Notes under the pieces: model-generated
Told to the model about the DNA's origin: nothing
Database searches by the model: none
Seen by the model: only the letters and a program-made list of their open reading frames with translations
In this document: piece by piece, positions 34,748 to 44,217 of the stretch
Position numbering within the stretch: position 1 is the stretch's first letter
How the letters are laid out: each line of letters begins with the position of its first letter
From: Woeseiaceae bacterium
Lineage (GTDB): Bacteria; Pseudomonadota; Gammaproteobacteria; Steroidobacterales; Woeseiaceae
Reading direction: 5' to 3'
Assembly: GCA_021773095.1 (NCBI GenBank)
Contig: JAJFKR010000034.1
Span: 62,001-126,000, forward strand
Length of the DNA: 64,000 nt
Position numbers and translations under genes: made by a program

Positions 34748-35704
34748 TCAGTCTGCGTCCTCGTCACGGACGTTGATGCGACGTATGAGCTTTTCCACAT
34801 CAGACGGGCGGTAGGACGCCGCAGCAATCATTTCACCCAACAAGCCGAAAACGAGAATCTGAATTCCGACAATAATCATCAGCGTACCCAGCATCAGCAA
34901 GGGCCTGTCACCAATGACCTCGCCTTGTAGCCAAAGCACGGCCAGATACGCATTGACCATCAAGCCGATCGAGCCGACGACAGCACCGACTGGACCAAAC
35001 AGGTGCAACGGCCGTTTCTGAAAGCTGATAAGAAACATGATTGTGAACAGATCGAGCGGTCCACGGATAAAACGTTCCAGCCCGTACTTGGACTTGCCGA
35101 ACTGGCGCGCCCGGTGCGAAACGGCGATCTCACCCACTCTGAACCCCTTGGCGTGTACCACAACGGGGATATAGCGATACAGCTCACCGTAAATATTCAG
35201 ATCGTCGATAACTTCCCTGCGGTAGGCTTTGAAACCACAGTTGAAATCGTGCAACTTCAAGCCGCTCATCTTCGAGGTTACGTAATTAAAAAACTTCGAC
35301 GGAATCGTTTTCCCCAGGGGGTCTTTTCTGTCTTCCTTCCAGCCGGATACCAGGTCGTAGTCGTCGTCCAGCGCCTCGAGAAACCGGGGTATCTCTTTTG
35401 GATCGTCCTGCAAATCTGCATCCATCGTGAAGACGACATCTCCACGCGACACCCGAAAACCGGCCTGCAACGCAGTGGACTTGCCGAATCGCCGCCGCAA
35501 CTCGATCAAAACAACAGCAGCATCATTTGCGACAATATCCCTGACGACCTTAATCGAGCCATCATCGCTACCATCGTCGACGATGATGATTTCGTAACTC
35601 TTGCCGACATCACGGAGAACATCCGTTAGTTGTTCATGCAAATGCGGGAGACTTTCCAGCTCGTTCAGGACCGGTACAACGATCGATATTTCCAGCTCGG
35701 ACAT
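34748..35704 (-). CDS. GT2 glycosyltransferase, dolichyl/undecaprenyl-phosphate sugar synthase-like
   Basis: This 318-residue protein has a cytosolic GT2 domain: SIVVPVLNELESLPHLHEQL, IIVDDGSDDGS, the metal-binding DADLQDDPKEIP, and RARQFGKSKYGLERFIRGP near 210. Two C-terminal TM helices follow (about 235-295). This is the DPM1/ArnC/GtrB type, which makes undecaprenyl-phosphate-linked single sugars, the donors used by GT39-type membrane transferases. A GT39 enzyme is present at 56342-58069, although other donors could be used. The stop lies just upstream of the GMC gene. Confidence 0.9.
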   Translation of the reverse strand: MSELEISIVVPVLNELESLPHLHEQLTDVLRDVGKSYEIIIVDDGSDDGSIKVVRDIVANDAAVVLIELRRRFGKSTALQAGFRVSRGDVVFTMDADLQDDPKEIPRFLEALDDDYDLVSGWKEDRKDPLGKTIPSKFFNYVTSKMSGLKLHDFNCGFKAYRREVIDDLNIYGELYRYIPVVVHAKGFRVGEIAVSHRARQFGKSKYGLERFIRGPLDLFTIMFLISFQKRPLHLFGPVGAVVGSIGLMVNAYLAVLWLQGEVIGDRPLLMLGTLMIIVGIQILVFGLLGEMIAAASYRPSDVEKLIRRINVRDEDAD

Positions 35705-35751
35705 TTGAACTTTTCCTCCGCAGGGACAATACCCTGCAAATCATTTTCAGG

Positions 35752-36882
35752 TCAACGCGTGGGCGTTTCGTCGTGGTCGGCCGTGGTACGGCCTCGTACA
35801 AGATAGTCAGCCGCCAGTTTGGCCAATACGGCGTACCCGGCGGCATTGGGGTGTCCGTCGGTTGGGAAATACAGTGGTGCACTAGTTTGTGCCAACTCTT
35901 GCAGGGCCGGCGCGGCATCAATGTATTCGATCTCCAGTTGCTGCAGCCGGACTCGTAACGCTGCCGTTGCATCGGGCAGCGGCGTGTTCTCAGCTTCCCG
36001 GTAGACCTCCTCCTTCGCGGGTTGCAGCAATACGACCAGCCGGGTGCCATTACCCCGTGCGGCATCGCGGATTTGCAGCAATTCATTGATGACCAGTTCG
36101 AACGTTTCGCTGCCGGGCTTGGACAACCGTGTCTTGAGCGTGTAGTCGTCGCCGTGCAACAACATCTTCGATCCTGTTACCGTCGTCAGTTCGGTCGGCT
36201 TGGCAGTTCTCTTTCCGGACAGCGCGTCACGGCCGAGTTTGATCAGGGCGAGCACATAGGAGCGCTTGCGCAACTCGTAAAAGACCCGGTACAACGGATC
36301 GTCGTATTGTTCCGCCGTGGGCCTGCCGAAACCGCGCCATTCAAGATAATTGCCGCCAACACCGGAGCGCTCCCAGGATGCATACATATCGGCGTCCCAA
36401 AAGTCGTTTCTGGCAAAAAAACCGATAATAACAACGGCCGGTTTCAGCGGCCGTGCGAATACCTCGTAAATTTTCCGATACTGCTGCGGTGATGCTCCGA
36501 TCAAACCCAGATTCAATACGTCCGTTCCCGTCTCTCGCGACAGAAGTTGTGGCCAGGCCTGATCGGCATCGACGCCGTAGCCAAATACAAGTGAATCGCC
36601 AACGACGACAATCTCCGCTTCGCCGGGCCAGTTACCGGCGTTGCGAAAGCCGTTCTCATCGACCGTGTAGGGCGATTCGAAGTCACGTGTGACGATCACT
36701 CCACTGGAATCAGGCTCAGGCAAATTACCGATCTCAGGATGTGCCCAGCCCTTGCTGCTTAGTGCCTGTCGAATTTCGACTGGCAACAATTCAGGCATCA
36801 GGTGCAACAGGCCTTCCACCACCAGCAACGTGATAATAGAGCTCATGACCAGTAAGGCGAAGCTTTTTGCAAACCGCTTCAT
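35752..36882 (-). CDS. membrane-anchored SGNH hydrolase-like protein, C terminus extended by a repeat
   Basis: This 376-residue protein has an N-terminal anchor (about 8-30), block I VVVGDSLVFGYGV near 95 with the nucleophile Ser, and block V PTDGHPNAAGYAV near 345 with the catalytic Asp and His. It probably removes or transfers acyl groups in the periplasm. It is a homologue of the SGNH genes at 24743 and 31983. The last 15 or so residues (VRGRTTADHDETPTR) come from a REP-like repeat that has been read through, so the natural end may be earlier. It lies between the GT2 and GH1 genes, all on the minus strand. Confidence 0.82.
   Translation of the reverse strand: MKRFAKSFALLVMSSIITLLVVEGLLHLMPELLPVEIRQALSSKGWAHPEIGNLPEPDSSGVIVTRDFESPYTVDENGFRNAGNWPGEAEIVVVGDSLVFGYGVDADQAWPQLLSRETGTDVLNLGLIGASPQQYRKIYEVFARPLKPAVVIIGFFARNDFWDADMYASWERSGVGGNYLEWRGFGRPTAEQYDDPLYRVFYELRKRSYVLALIKLGRDALSGKRTAKPTELTTVTGSKMLLHGDDYTLKTRLSKPGSETFELVINELLQIRDAARGNGTRLVVLLQPAKEEVYREAENTPLPDATAALRVRLQQLEIEYIDAAPALQELAQTSAPLYFPTDGHPNAAGYAVLAKLAADYLVRGRTTADHDETPTR
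35774..35801. repeat. REP-like repeat, GTACGAG subtype, inside the SGNH gene end
   Basis: GTGGTCGGCCGTGGTACGGCC followed by TCGTAC has the same plan as the repeat at 27320. It lies within the coding frame of the SGNH gene, adding a short tail that is unlike the rest of the protein. Confidence 0.45.
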
Positions 36883-36897
36883 AAGGCAAAAGTCTTT

Positions 36898-38145
36898 TCA
36901 AATATCCTGGACATGTCTCTCTCGACATACTTGCGAAAACAAAGCTGCAGACGGGCGGGCGCGGCGCTCGAGGGTTTCGAAGTCGACCTCTGCAAGTCCG
37001 AACCGCGCAGCATAGCCATGATGCCATTCAAAATTGTCAAATAAGCTCCAGTGCACATAACCCAGAATATTCTTCCCGTCAGCCAGCGCATCCGATATGA
37101 CCCGTAAGTGTTCGCCAAGAAACCGGCAACGCAGCTCGTCGTCATTCGTCGCAATACCGTTTTCGGATACCAGCATCGGAAGTCCGTATAACGAAAACTG
37201 CTGCAGCACCTTTGCGAGGCCCATGGGGTACATCTCCCAGCCGATTGACGACCGACTACCGGAATTCGCGTGGTGGTCCAGCTTGCAGGCTCGCCCGATC
37301 AACCACGACGGCCCAAAGGGACCGGCACTAACACAGCATCTCGTGTAATAGTTAATAGCAACGTAATCGAGATTACGTTGATTGCTATCGCGTCTGCCCG
37401 GTCGCATGCCGAGCATCCGGAAGAACAGGCGGTTCAGGACAAAATTCCTGACCGCAGAAGTCGAACGATCAGCAAACCGCTGCGGATTGCACGGCTGAAC
37501 ATCGATTGCACTGTGTGCAAAACCGACAATAGCGTCCGGGTCAGCACGTTTTATCTCTGCATGGGACAGCGTGTGCGCACGCGCGAGGTTACGCAGCGCC
37601 TGCATGGCCGCAAGCCACGAGCGGGTCTTCAACGGCGGCCATGCAGCGTTGATGTAGGCCTGTTGCACGTAAACTGTCGGCTCGTTAATGGTCAGCCAGT
37701 TGGAAACTGATTCACCCGCCTGTTGCACAAAACGACCGGCAAACCGTGCAAAAATTGCCGGCGCGTCCTTTGCCGTCCAGCCGCCGCGGCGCAAGAACCA
37801 GGCCGGCAACGTGAAGTGGTTAAGAGTTACGATGGGTTCAATATTTCGTTGCCGCAGTGCCTCGAACACGTCGACGTAATGCAGAAGCGCCGATTCATCC
37901 CACTCGCCCTCACGCGGCTCGATGCGGCTCCACTCGACCGACAATCGATGGCAGTTGTGGCCCCATGATTGCGCCAGATCGAAATCTTCGGCATAGCGGT
38001 TGTAATGATCGCAGCCCAGCCCCGACTCGAACGGCATCATGCCGGCCTGTTCGTACTCCCACCAGTCATTGTTGCGATTGTCACCCTCTACCTGGTGACT
38101 CGAGGTTGCTGCACCAAACAGGAAGTCTGCGGGAAATTCGGCCAT
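36898..38145 (-). CDS. glycoside hydrolase family 1 (beta-glycosidase-like)
   Basis: This 415-residue protein with a TIM-barrel fold has the GH1 N-terminal motif FLFGAATSSHQVEGDN, the acid/base Glu in TINEP near 160 and the nucleophile Glu in VSENG near 335. It is shorter than typical GH1 (about 440-470). No signal peptide is seen, so it is probably cytosolic. The start is ATG 38145, just after the flippase stop; a longer frame overlaps that gene and lacks the GH1 start motif. It may trim or recycle glycans of the polysaccharide. Confidence 0.85.
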   Translation of the reverse strand: MAEFPADFLFGAATSSHQVEGDNRNNDWWEYEQAGMMPFESGLGCDHYNRYAEDFDLAQSWGHNCHRLSVEWSRIEPREGEWDESALLHYVDVFEALRQRNIEPIVTLNHFTLPAWFLRRGGWTAKDAPAIFARFAGRFVQQAGESVSNWLTINEPTVYVQQAYINAAWPPLKTRSWLAAMQALRNLARAHTLSHAEIKRADPDAIVGFAHSAIDVQPCNPQRFADRSTSAVRNFVLNRLFFRMLGMRPGRRDSNQRNLDYVAINYYTRCCVSAGPFGPSWLIGRACKLDHHANSGSRSSIGWEMYPMGLAKVLQQFSLYGLPMLVSENGIATNDDELRCRFLGEHLRVISDALADGKNILGYVHWSLFDNFEWHHGYAARFGLAEVDFETLERRARPSAALFSQVCRERHVQDI

Positions 38146-38149
38146 TGAG

Positions 38150-39604
38150 TCAGGGCTTCTTCCAAACGGCCATTGCTCGCAAGTCGTCTGGCCCCAGCTC
38201 GCGCAACAACAGCAGAGCAGCACCGTAAATGACTACGAGACACGAGAGTTTCAACAAAATGGCGAAGCCGCTTGCGTCCCAAAACCAGCTGATGGCACAA
38301 ACCAGCGACGTCGCGAGCACTACGCGCCCTACTGTTGTCAGCTGGACAAGTGCGCCGTAGGTTCGGCCTGCCCACAATGACGCGAAAAGCACACCAGCCG
38401 CCACTGTCGACAACAACGCAATCGCCGCGCCATCGCCGTCGAAACGCGATATCAGCCAGTAGTTTGTTGCGACTGCGATCGGCACGAGCATGAATTGCAC
38501 GGCCGCAACGCGATATTGATGGCCCGCAGCCAACATGGCGTGCATCAATGTATCGAGCAGTGCAAACAGTCCATACGCGCACAGTAACAAGGCAAGAAAA
38601 CGTCCTCCACCTGCGTATTCGGTCGAGAAAATAAACTCCATGATGGGTTGTGCATCCAGCGCCCCCAGCGCGCACATAGGCAACAATAATACAATCACGA
38701 AGCGGACCGCAGATTGCAGATAGCGTTGCGCAAGTGCTGCATCGCGGTTAGCGAGCGCGCCCGAAATCGAGGCCAGCAACACGCCAGTGATGACAAAGGT
38801 TACGACGGTCGGCAGCTGCGCTACCGTCCATGCAGCAACATACAGTCCGAGCGTTTCGTCCGGGGCTTGTCCCAGTAACTTCAGCGACCACAGATGTGAC
38901 GACAGGACGAACCGATTAACAACAATAAACAGGCCGATAGGCAACGCCAGCCGCAAAATCGATTGGGTAACCGCACGGCCGGCAAATGAAATTCCAGGGC
39001 GATAGCGGGTCAACATGAATAGCACGGCAGCGACGGTCGCGAGGACATTTACCAGCAGTGCAGCCTCCACCGAGATGCCCAGTAGAACCAGCAGCAAGAT
39101 GCCGGCCAGCTTGACCGTGCTGTAGAGGATTAATGCGAAGCTGACGATGCCGAAGCGTCGATGCCCCTGCATTATGCCTTGATACGCGATGTAAATTCCG
39201 TTGACCGGAATATCGAGGATCGCGATGCGGAACAACCAGGCACCGTTTTCGATATCGAAGGTACTGGCAACTGCCGGTGCAGCCAGCCAAAAAGCAGCGA
39301 ACAAAATGGTCGTGACCGCCAGCAGGCACGCCGCCGATGTTCTGGCAATATCCTGTGCATTGTCACTTTGTGGAATCAACTTGATGGTAGCGCGCTGGAC
39401 ACCAAAATCGCTCGCGACCTCGAGCCACAGCAACAACGACATGATCAGACCGTAAACACCGTACGCGCCGGGCCCAAGACCACGCGCCAGCACAACTGCT
39501 ATAACGTAACCGGCCGCCATGAAATATATACGGCCAATGAGCAAGTGCACGGTACCCCGGGCTGCCGCCCGCGAGCCCGTGTTTTCTATGTCGGTTTTGG
39601 CCAT
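38150..39604 (-). CDS. Wzx-type polysaccharide flippase
   Basis: This 484-residue membrane protein has about 14 TM helices of the MATE/polysaccharide synthesis family (MOP superfamily). The N-terminal part has LARGLGPGAYGVYGLIMSL and FGVQRATIKLIPQ near residues 40-75. It should move lipid-linked repeat units across the inner membrane. Its start overlaps the phosphodiesterase-type gene by 19 bp, and the GH1 gene follows within 5 bp. A second, distinct flippase lies at 58130-59428, so the window may serve two repeat units. Confidence 0.88.
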   Translation of the reverse strand: MAKTDIENTGSRAAARGTVHLLIGRIYFMAAGYVIAVVLARGLGPGAYGVYGLIMSLLLWLEVASDFGVQRATIKLIPQSDNAQDIARTSAACLLAVTTILFAAFWLAAPAVASTFDIENGAWLFRIAILDIPVNGIYIAYQGIMQGHRRFGIVSFALILYSTVKLAGILLLVLLGISVEAALLVNVLATVAAVLFMLTRYRPGISFAGRAVTQSILRLALPIGLFIVVNRFVLSSHLWSLKLLGQAPDETLGLYVAAWTVAQLPTVVTFVITGVLLASISGALANRDAALAQRYLQSAVRFVIVLLLPMCALGALDAQPIMEFIFSTEYAGGGRFLALLLCAYGLFALLDTLMHAMLAAGHQYRVAAVQFMLVPIAVATNYWLISRFDGDGAAIALLSTVAAGVLFASLWAGRTYGALVQLTTVGRVVLATSLVCAISWFWDASGFAILLKLSCLVVIYGAALLLLRELGPDDLRAMAVWKKP

Positions 39605-41187
39605 TGGGCAAGGAGCTTGGATTGAACCGTGCCGTCCATATGCTCCGGCACCTCAATACCGAAATGATCGAGGATGGTTGGCGCGAGATCGAGAATGTCG
39701 CCATTTTCAAGCGCGGTTGCCGGCTCTATCCCTGGTCCACTGGCGATAATGAACGCATTACCTCGGTGGTTGCCCGTGTAATACGGTGTGACCTCGAAGC
39801 CGGCATCGGGGCATTCAATTGTTCCAAGCCCTGGGACTTCAACCCGCGTGGTGACTTTGGCGTCGGGATTCCAGTTGATGATGACGTCCGGCATATTCTG
39901 AACGCACGGGCCGGAGTATATTTCTGTGGACTTGTGGACCTCGCTGGCTACCGGCTTGCCGTTGTCGGGATTGATCATGCTCTTTGCAACGTCGCCGACC
40001 GAACAACATATATCGTCATATTCATTGCCCGGCTCGACGATTCCTTCGGGTTCCCGGTCCTTTAAGTTGACACGCACGAATCCCTCGTTCGCATTGTCTA
40101 TCAGGAATGCGCGTGTGTTTGCCCAATCGATATCGGCAGTCTTCCAGTGCAGACTAAGTTTCTCGTTGATGGAACGCGGTAAAATATACTTTGAGACCAG
40201 TGCTCTCGCGGATTTCGGCACCATGTTGCGCAAACGACTCGCAAAGCTTTGCCGGTGCTTTTCCGATGCGGTTGACTCAGTTTCGTTCTCCGCTGCACCC
40301 GCGTTCATCAGGTGCATTCTCTGTAGCACGTCTGGCAGCAGATGCGACGCACTGTAATTCGGTCCCATGCCATCACCAGAGACGACAATGACTGACACAT
40401 CCGGCCCGGCAGCTGCCGCGATTTCTCCAATCGACGCGTCGATGCTCTTGTAAACATCGAGTAACGCACTGCGCAGCCGCTGATCGCAATCCTCCGGGTA
40501 TGCGACGTAGTCCTCATCCTGGTAATGCCAGAAATAGTGGCCTGCTGCATGGCACTCGCCGAAGACGAGCAGAAAGAAGTCCCAGGGCTGTGAGTCCACC
40601 AGCCAGCGCGCTACCTCGGTCTTTTTTTCGACGCCCTTGATTAACCGTTCCCGGAATCCGAGCGGGTCTGGCGGCGGTGTCATGCCGACCTCGCTATGAT
40701 TTTCCGCGGGATACGATCCGAACTTCTGCTGAATCTCGTTCGCGATCTCTTTTGGCAGGATTTCCTGGCCAGAGAACCATGTCCAGCTACCCCAGTCGAC
40801 AACCTGGATGCCGTTAAAATCGCGTAGCGGGCAGGTAAGAAACGCGTCCATGATGATCGATTTCCTGCCGTGCGTGTCCAGCAGCTTCCAGAGAAAAGGC
40901 ACCGGACACTCTTCCGGCCGTGGTCTTACCGCTGCCTGTTCACCTTCACGCATAACATACGCATGGTAAAGACCGTGCTTGTCAGGAGTCACTCCCGAAA
41001 AAATTGATGGCCATGCCGAGACGTGCAACGTATCGGCTGACGTCTGCAAATTACCCCATACGCCCGACGATCTGAGCTTCGCAATATTTGGCAGGTGTCC
41101 TGCATCGGCCCAGCGTTCAATAAGCTCGCGATCAGCCGCATCCAACCCGATAAGCAGCAGTTTCCGGTCGCTGTCTGCAATCCCCAT
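39586..41187 (-). CDS. type I phosphodiesterase / alkaline-phosphatase-fold enzyme
   Basis: This 533-residue protein of the alkaline phosphatase superfamily has LLLIGLDAADRELIERWADAG with the first metal-binding Asp, LHVSAWPSIFSGVTPDKHG with the nucleophile region, GECHAAGHYFWH (two His) near 230, and VVSGDGMGPNYSASHLLPD near 290. The metal ligands look complete. There is no signal peptide. It starts 4 bp after the Gfo/Idh gene. A homologue with the same order of motifs lies at 42658. It may cleave a phosphodiester of a lipid carrier or nucleotide sugar, but the substrate is unknown. Confidence 0.83.
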   Translation of the reverse strand: MGIADSDRKLLLIGLDAADRELIERWADAGHLPNIAKLRSSGVWGNLQTSADTLHVSAWPSIFSGVTPDKHGLYHAYVMREGEQAAVRPRPEECPVPFLWKLLDTHGRKSIIMDAFLTCPLRDFNGIQVVDWGSWTWFSGQEILPKEIANEIQQKFGSYPAENHSEVGMTPPPDPLGFRERLIKGVEKKTEVARWLVDSQPWDFFLLVFGECHAAGHYFWHYQDEDYVAYPEDCDQRLRSALLDVYKSIDASIGEIAAAAGPDVSVIVVSGDGMGPNYSASHLLPDVLQRMHLMNAGAAENETESTASEKHRQSFASRLRNMVPKSARALVSKYILPRSINEKLSLHWKTADIDWANTRAFLIDNANEGFVRVNLKDREPEGIVEPGNEYDDICCSVGDVAKSMINPDNGKPVASEVHKSTEIYSGPCVQNMPDVIINWNPDAKVTTRVEVPGLGTIECPDAGFEVTPYYTGNHRGNAFIIASGPGIEPATALENGDILDLAPTILDHFGIEVPEHMDGTVQSKLLAQWPKPT

Positions 41188-41191
41188 CCGA

Positions 41192-42241
41192 TTACGTAAC
41201 TCGCCCGGCAACGCCGGCTTTCTGCTGCAGCTCGGGAGTGAATGTATCTTCAATGGACACGTATTCACCGTTGTTGGCCGACTGCAATGCTGCCTTGTAC
41301 ATGGCCAGAGTCCACAGGTTATCCGCGCCGCTGGTCTCCGCTTCAGCACGACCATGAATAGCATCACGAAACTGGATTAACAGCGATTGCATACCGGCAT
41401 TCGGGTAGCGTTGCTCTTCACCCGCGGGCAATTCCAGCAACGGCATTTCGGCAAAGGACCGGCGACCCTTCTCGCGCCACCAGACTTTACTGCGATTGGT
41501 GCGCAGATCACCGCGCTCACCGCAGATCAGCAAGTCGAAATCATAGCGACTACCGACAAAACTTCCGCTGTACTGTATGGACAATCCATCACGCATTTCG
41601 ATTAATGCTTCAGCCGCGCCGTTTTGATCGTAGTCGCTACCGTGCGGGTTGTAGCTGCGCGCCCAGACGGAGACCGGCTCCGATCCAAACAAATATCTGA
41701 AACTGTCGAAATGATGCACGGCAATCTCTGTCAGGAACGGCTCCGGCATCGACTTGACCCATTCCCCCTGGGTTCCGGACGGTTGATCGCGCCGGTCCAC
41801 ACAGAACACCGTGTCGATTTGACCGGCCTTGCCCTCATCCAGCAGTTTTCGCAATGTCCGCTCAGCCTGAAAGAAACGATAATTCTCAGCGACCATGACA
41901 GGCCGATCGACTTCGCGCGCTGTCGCGACAACATCCACGGCTTCGCTGAAATCCGCGGCTAACGGCTTCTCGACCATGACCGCAAAGCCAGCACGCAACG
42001 CGGCTTTGGAGTGTTCACCGTGCAGGAATGACGGACTTGCGATAATGACGCCGTCCGCTTCTACCTGTGCGAGCGCATCATCAAGTGACTCGAAAGCATC
42101 GCAGCCCGTGGATTCGCTGACTTCTGCAAGCGCAGCTTTGTCGATATCGACACATGCAACGATTTCGACGTCATCCCGGGTACCGATAAACTCTATCCAG
42201 TGACCACCACGTTCACCAATGCCGACCTGAATCAACTTCAT
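41192..42241 (-). CDS. Gfo/Idh/MocA-type oxidoreductase
   Basis: This 349-residue protein has an N-terminal NAD(P) Rossmann fold (MKLIQVGIGERGGHWIEFIG), then the EKPLAADFSEA block near 90 and the C-terminal Gfo domain (HHFDSFRYLFGSEP near 175). Such enzymes oxidise or dehydrogenate sugars and sugar nucleotides or remove sugar groups. The gene sits just before the phosphodiesterase-type gene, and the two are repeated as a module further upstream. The conserved EKP lysine is present, so activity is likely. The substrate is unknown. Confidence 0.9.
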   Translation of the reverse strand: MKLIQVGIGERGGHWIEFIGTRDDVEIVACVDIDKAALAEVSESTGCDAFESLDDALAQVEADGVIIASPSFLHGEHSKAALRAGFAVMVEKPLAADFSEAVDVVATAREVDRPVMVAENYRFFQAERTLRKLLDEGKAGQIDTVFCVDRRDQPSGTQGEWVKSMPEPFLTEIAVHHFDSFRYLFGSEPVSVWARSYNPHGSDYDQNGAAEALIEMRDGLSIQYSGSFVGSRYDFDLLICGERGDLRTNRSKVWWREKGRRSFAEMPLLELPAGEEQRYPNAGMQSLLIQFRDAIHGRAEAETSGADNLWTLAMYKAALQSANNGEYVSIEDTFTPELQQKAGVAGRVT

Positions 42242-42256
42242 GAAATTACCCTGCCA

Positions 42257-42661
42257 TCAGAAAAGGATCGGGCGCACCAGAAGTGCCGATATCCCGATGA
42301 TAGTAAAAGATACGAGTATGTAACCGTAAATTACTTTGGAAGCCTTGTGGCCCACCACAATCTGGAAACCGACCAGCAATAGTACGAGAAAAATCTTCAA
42401 CCACAGCGTCTTGCCCCAGGATGAAGACAGCAGCTCCGCTGAAAAAAGATCTGTCAGTGAAATGCCGCGATAGTAGAGCATGAAAAAGCCGGTGCTCCAG
42501 AGCATGCCATGCGCGTACCATCCGACTCCGCCAAGTTTTTTCTCGAAAAGTTTGGAAAAAAAGCGCGTGCTTTCGGGATCACCGAAGAACATCGCACCAA
42601 CCCAGAACGCGACCGTGAAAATGTGCGCCCACACAGCCAGTATGTACAAATATTCCATCAT
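42257..42661 (-). CDS. four-TM membrane protein, possibly CopD/DUF2269-like
   Basis: This 134-residue protein has four TM segments. Histidines sit in or next to the helices: WAHIFTVAFWVG near 12, GWYAHGMLW near 47 and VGHKASK near 105. That pattern is seen in heme- or copper-binding CopD/DUF2269-like membrane proteins. It starts with two ATGs, the first preceded by AAGGAG, and overlaps the phosphodiesterase gene by 4 bp. The stop lies 15 bp before the Gfo/Idh gene. Its partner and role are not known. Confidence 0.7.
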   Translation of the reverse strand: MMEYLYILAVWAHIFTVAFWVGAMFFGDPESTRFFSKLFEKKLGGVGWYAHGMLWSTGFFMLYYRGISLTDLFSAELLSSSWGKTLWLKIFLVLLLVGFQIVVGHKASKVIYGYILVSFTIIGISALLVRPILF

Positions 42662-44217
42662 GCTGATCTCCTTTTGCTGTGAAGAATTGACAATGGACTA
42701 CCGTCCATGCCGCTCCATTCCCGACCCAGTAGCGCGAGCGCCGTCGGCGCCAGGTCGACCAGGTGTCCACTTGCCACATGCCCCGCCGGAAAGTCTTCAC
42801 CACAGGCGATTGCAAATCCCTCTGTCGAGTGCGTACCCGTTCGGGGATCCGGCGATTCCCCCGACACTGTACCCAGCGCCTTTGAGGTCAATGCATTAAT
42901 TGGTGCCGTGTTGTCCCATGTGACCGTAATGTCCGGAAGATGGTCTGCAAGCGGGCCGGCAAAATGGTCGCGCACGATCCAGACGTCTCGAACCGCAGGT
43001 TTGCCGGTATCCGGATTGCGCAACATCTTCATGTCGCTCGCGATTTGTCGACAGAGGCTCTCATACTCCTCTCCAGGTGCGACGATGCCCTGCGGCTCGC
43101 GCCCTTTCAAGTTGATACGGATACAGCCTTCGAGGTCGGTCGGCAACGCGAACGCCCGGGTTCGGCTCCAGTCGATTTGCGCCGAACTCATGCTCGCGCC
43201 AATCTTGTCCCGCAGCCACCAGGGCAGACTGTCTGCAATCAAGCGAGTCACTTTTTTAGGTAGCAGTCGTTTGATGCCCGCCAACGATAGAGTCTTTGGC
43301 TTGTCATCGCCCGGGCCCTGTTCCGGCGGTATCGAATAACCGAGTTGCGTCAGAACATCCGGCACCAGATGCCAACCGCAATTGTTTGGCTTCACGCCAT
43401 CGCCACTGACCAGCAGCAAGCTTGTATTGGCAGGCAGCGCCTCGCGTATCTGACCGACAGCACTGTCGATTGTGGCGTAGACACGCCGCATTGCATCGAA
43501 ACACGTATCACTCGTATCGGTATTTTCGCTTGCAGCTGCAGGCCACAAATAATGGCCGCTGGGATGCGTCTCACCAAATACCGTAACCGCCAGGTCCCAC
43601 TCGTTATTTTCCAGCAACCACTCGAACGAAGCGCGCTTATGCTCGACACTCTTGATCAGTCTTCGTTCCAGCGTCCGTTGATTGGGAAATTTCAAGCCGA
43701 GCTTCTTGGCTTCCATTTTCAACGGGTGGGAACCGAACAGGCGCTCGATATCGGACAACAGGTTTTCCGGTTGCGACCTACGAGTGCCGTACCAGGCCCA
43801 GGTACCCAATTCGAATATCGCCTTGCCGCCAAACGGCGCCTCCGAAAACGTCTCGGGCACGTCATACACGATGCTCATTACGCCTTCGCGGTCCGCCCGT
43901 GACCAAAACGTCGGCGACCCGTATTGATCCGGCTTGATGAGTTGTGCTTCCTGATGCCCCGGTGATGGCTGGTACGGGTAGTAGACACCGTGTTTGCCGG
44001 GTTTATCTCCGGTTGCAAACGAAGGCCAGGTGGATGTGTGCAGGATGCCCGCGGTAGTTTCGAGGTCCAGCCACGTGCCCTGCTCAATGAGTGACGCAAT
44101 ATTTGGCAACTGACCTTTGGCCGCCCAGTCACGAATTAATCGGGCATCGCCCATATCAAGCCCAATGATAACAACTCGCCGGGCAGGCGATTCAGCAATG
44201 ACTTGCTCAGTACTCAT
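42658..44217 (-). CDS. second type I phosphodiesterase / alkaline-phosphatase-fold enzyme
   Basis: This 519-residue homologue of the enzyme at 39586 has VVIIGLDMGDARLIRDWAAKG, LHTSTWPSFATGDKPGKHG, FGETHPSGHYLWP and LLVSGDGVKPNNCGWHLVPD. The main metal ligands are present. Its start overlaps the truncated Gfo-like gene by 4 bp (ATGA), and ATG 44217 matches the paralogue's start. The frame is open to 44427 but lacks homology there. Together with the truncated Gfo-like gene it repeats the order Gfo then phosphodiesterase found at 39586-42241, so a duplicated module is likely. Confidence 0.82.
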   Translation of the reverse strand: MSTEQVIAESPARRVVIIGLDMGDARLIRDWAAKGQLPNIASLIEQGTWLDLETTAGILHTSTWPSFATGDKPGKHGVYYPYQPSPGHQEAQLIKPDQYGSPTFWSRADREGVMSIVYDVPETFSEAPFGGKAIFELGTWAWYGTRRSQPENLLSDIERLFGSHPLKMEAKKLGLKFPNQRTLERRLIKSVEHKRASFEWLLENNEWDLAVTVFGETHPSGHYLWPAAASENTDTSDTCFDAMRRVYATIDSAVGQIREALPANTSLLLVSGDGVKPNNCGWHLVPDVLTQLGYSIPPEQGPGDDKPKTLSLAGIKRLLPKKVTRLIADSLPWWLRDKIGASMSSAQIDWSRTRAFALPTDLEGCIRINLKGREPQGIVAPGEEYESLCRQIASDMKMLRNPDTGKPAVRDVWIVRDHFAGPLADHLPDITVTWDNTAPINALTSKALGTVSGESPDPRTGTHSTEGFAIACGEDFPAGHVASGHLVDLAPTALALLGREWSGMDGSPLSILHSKRRSA

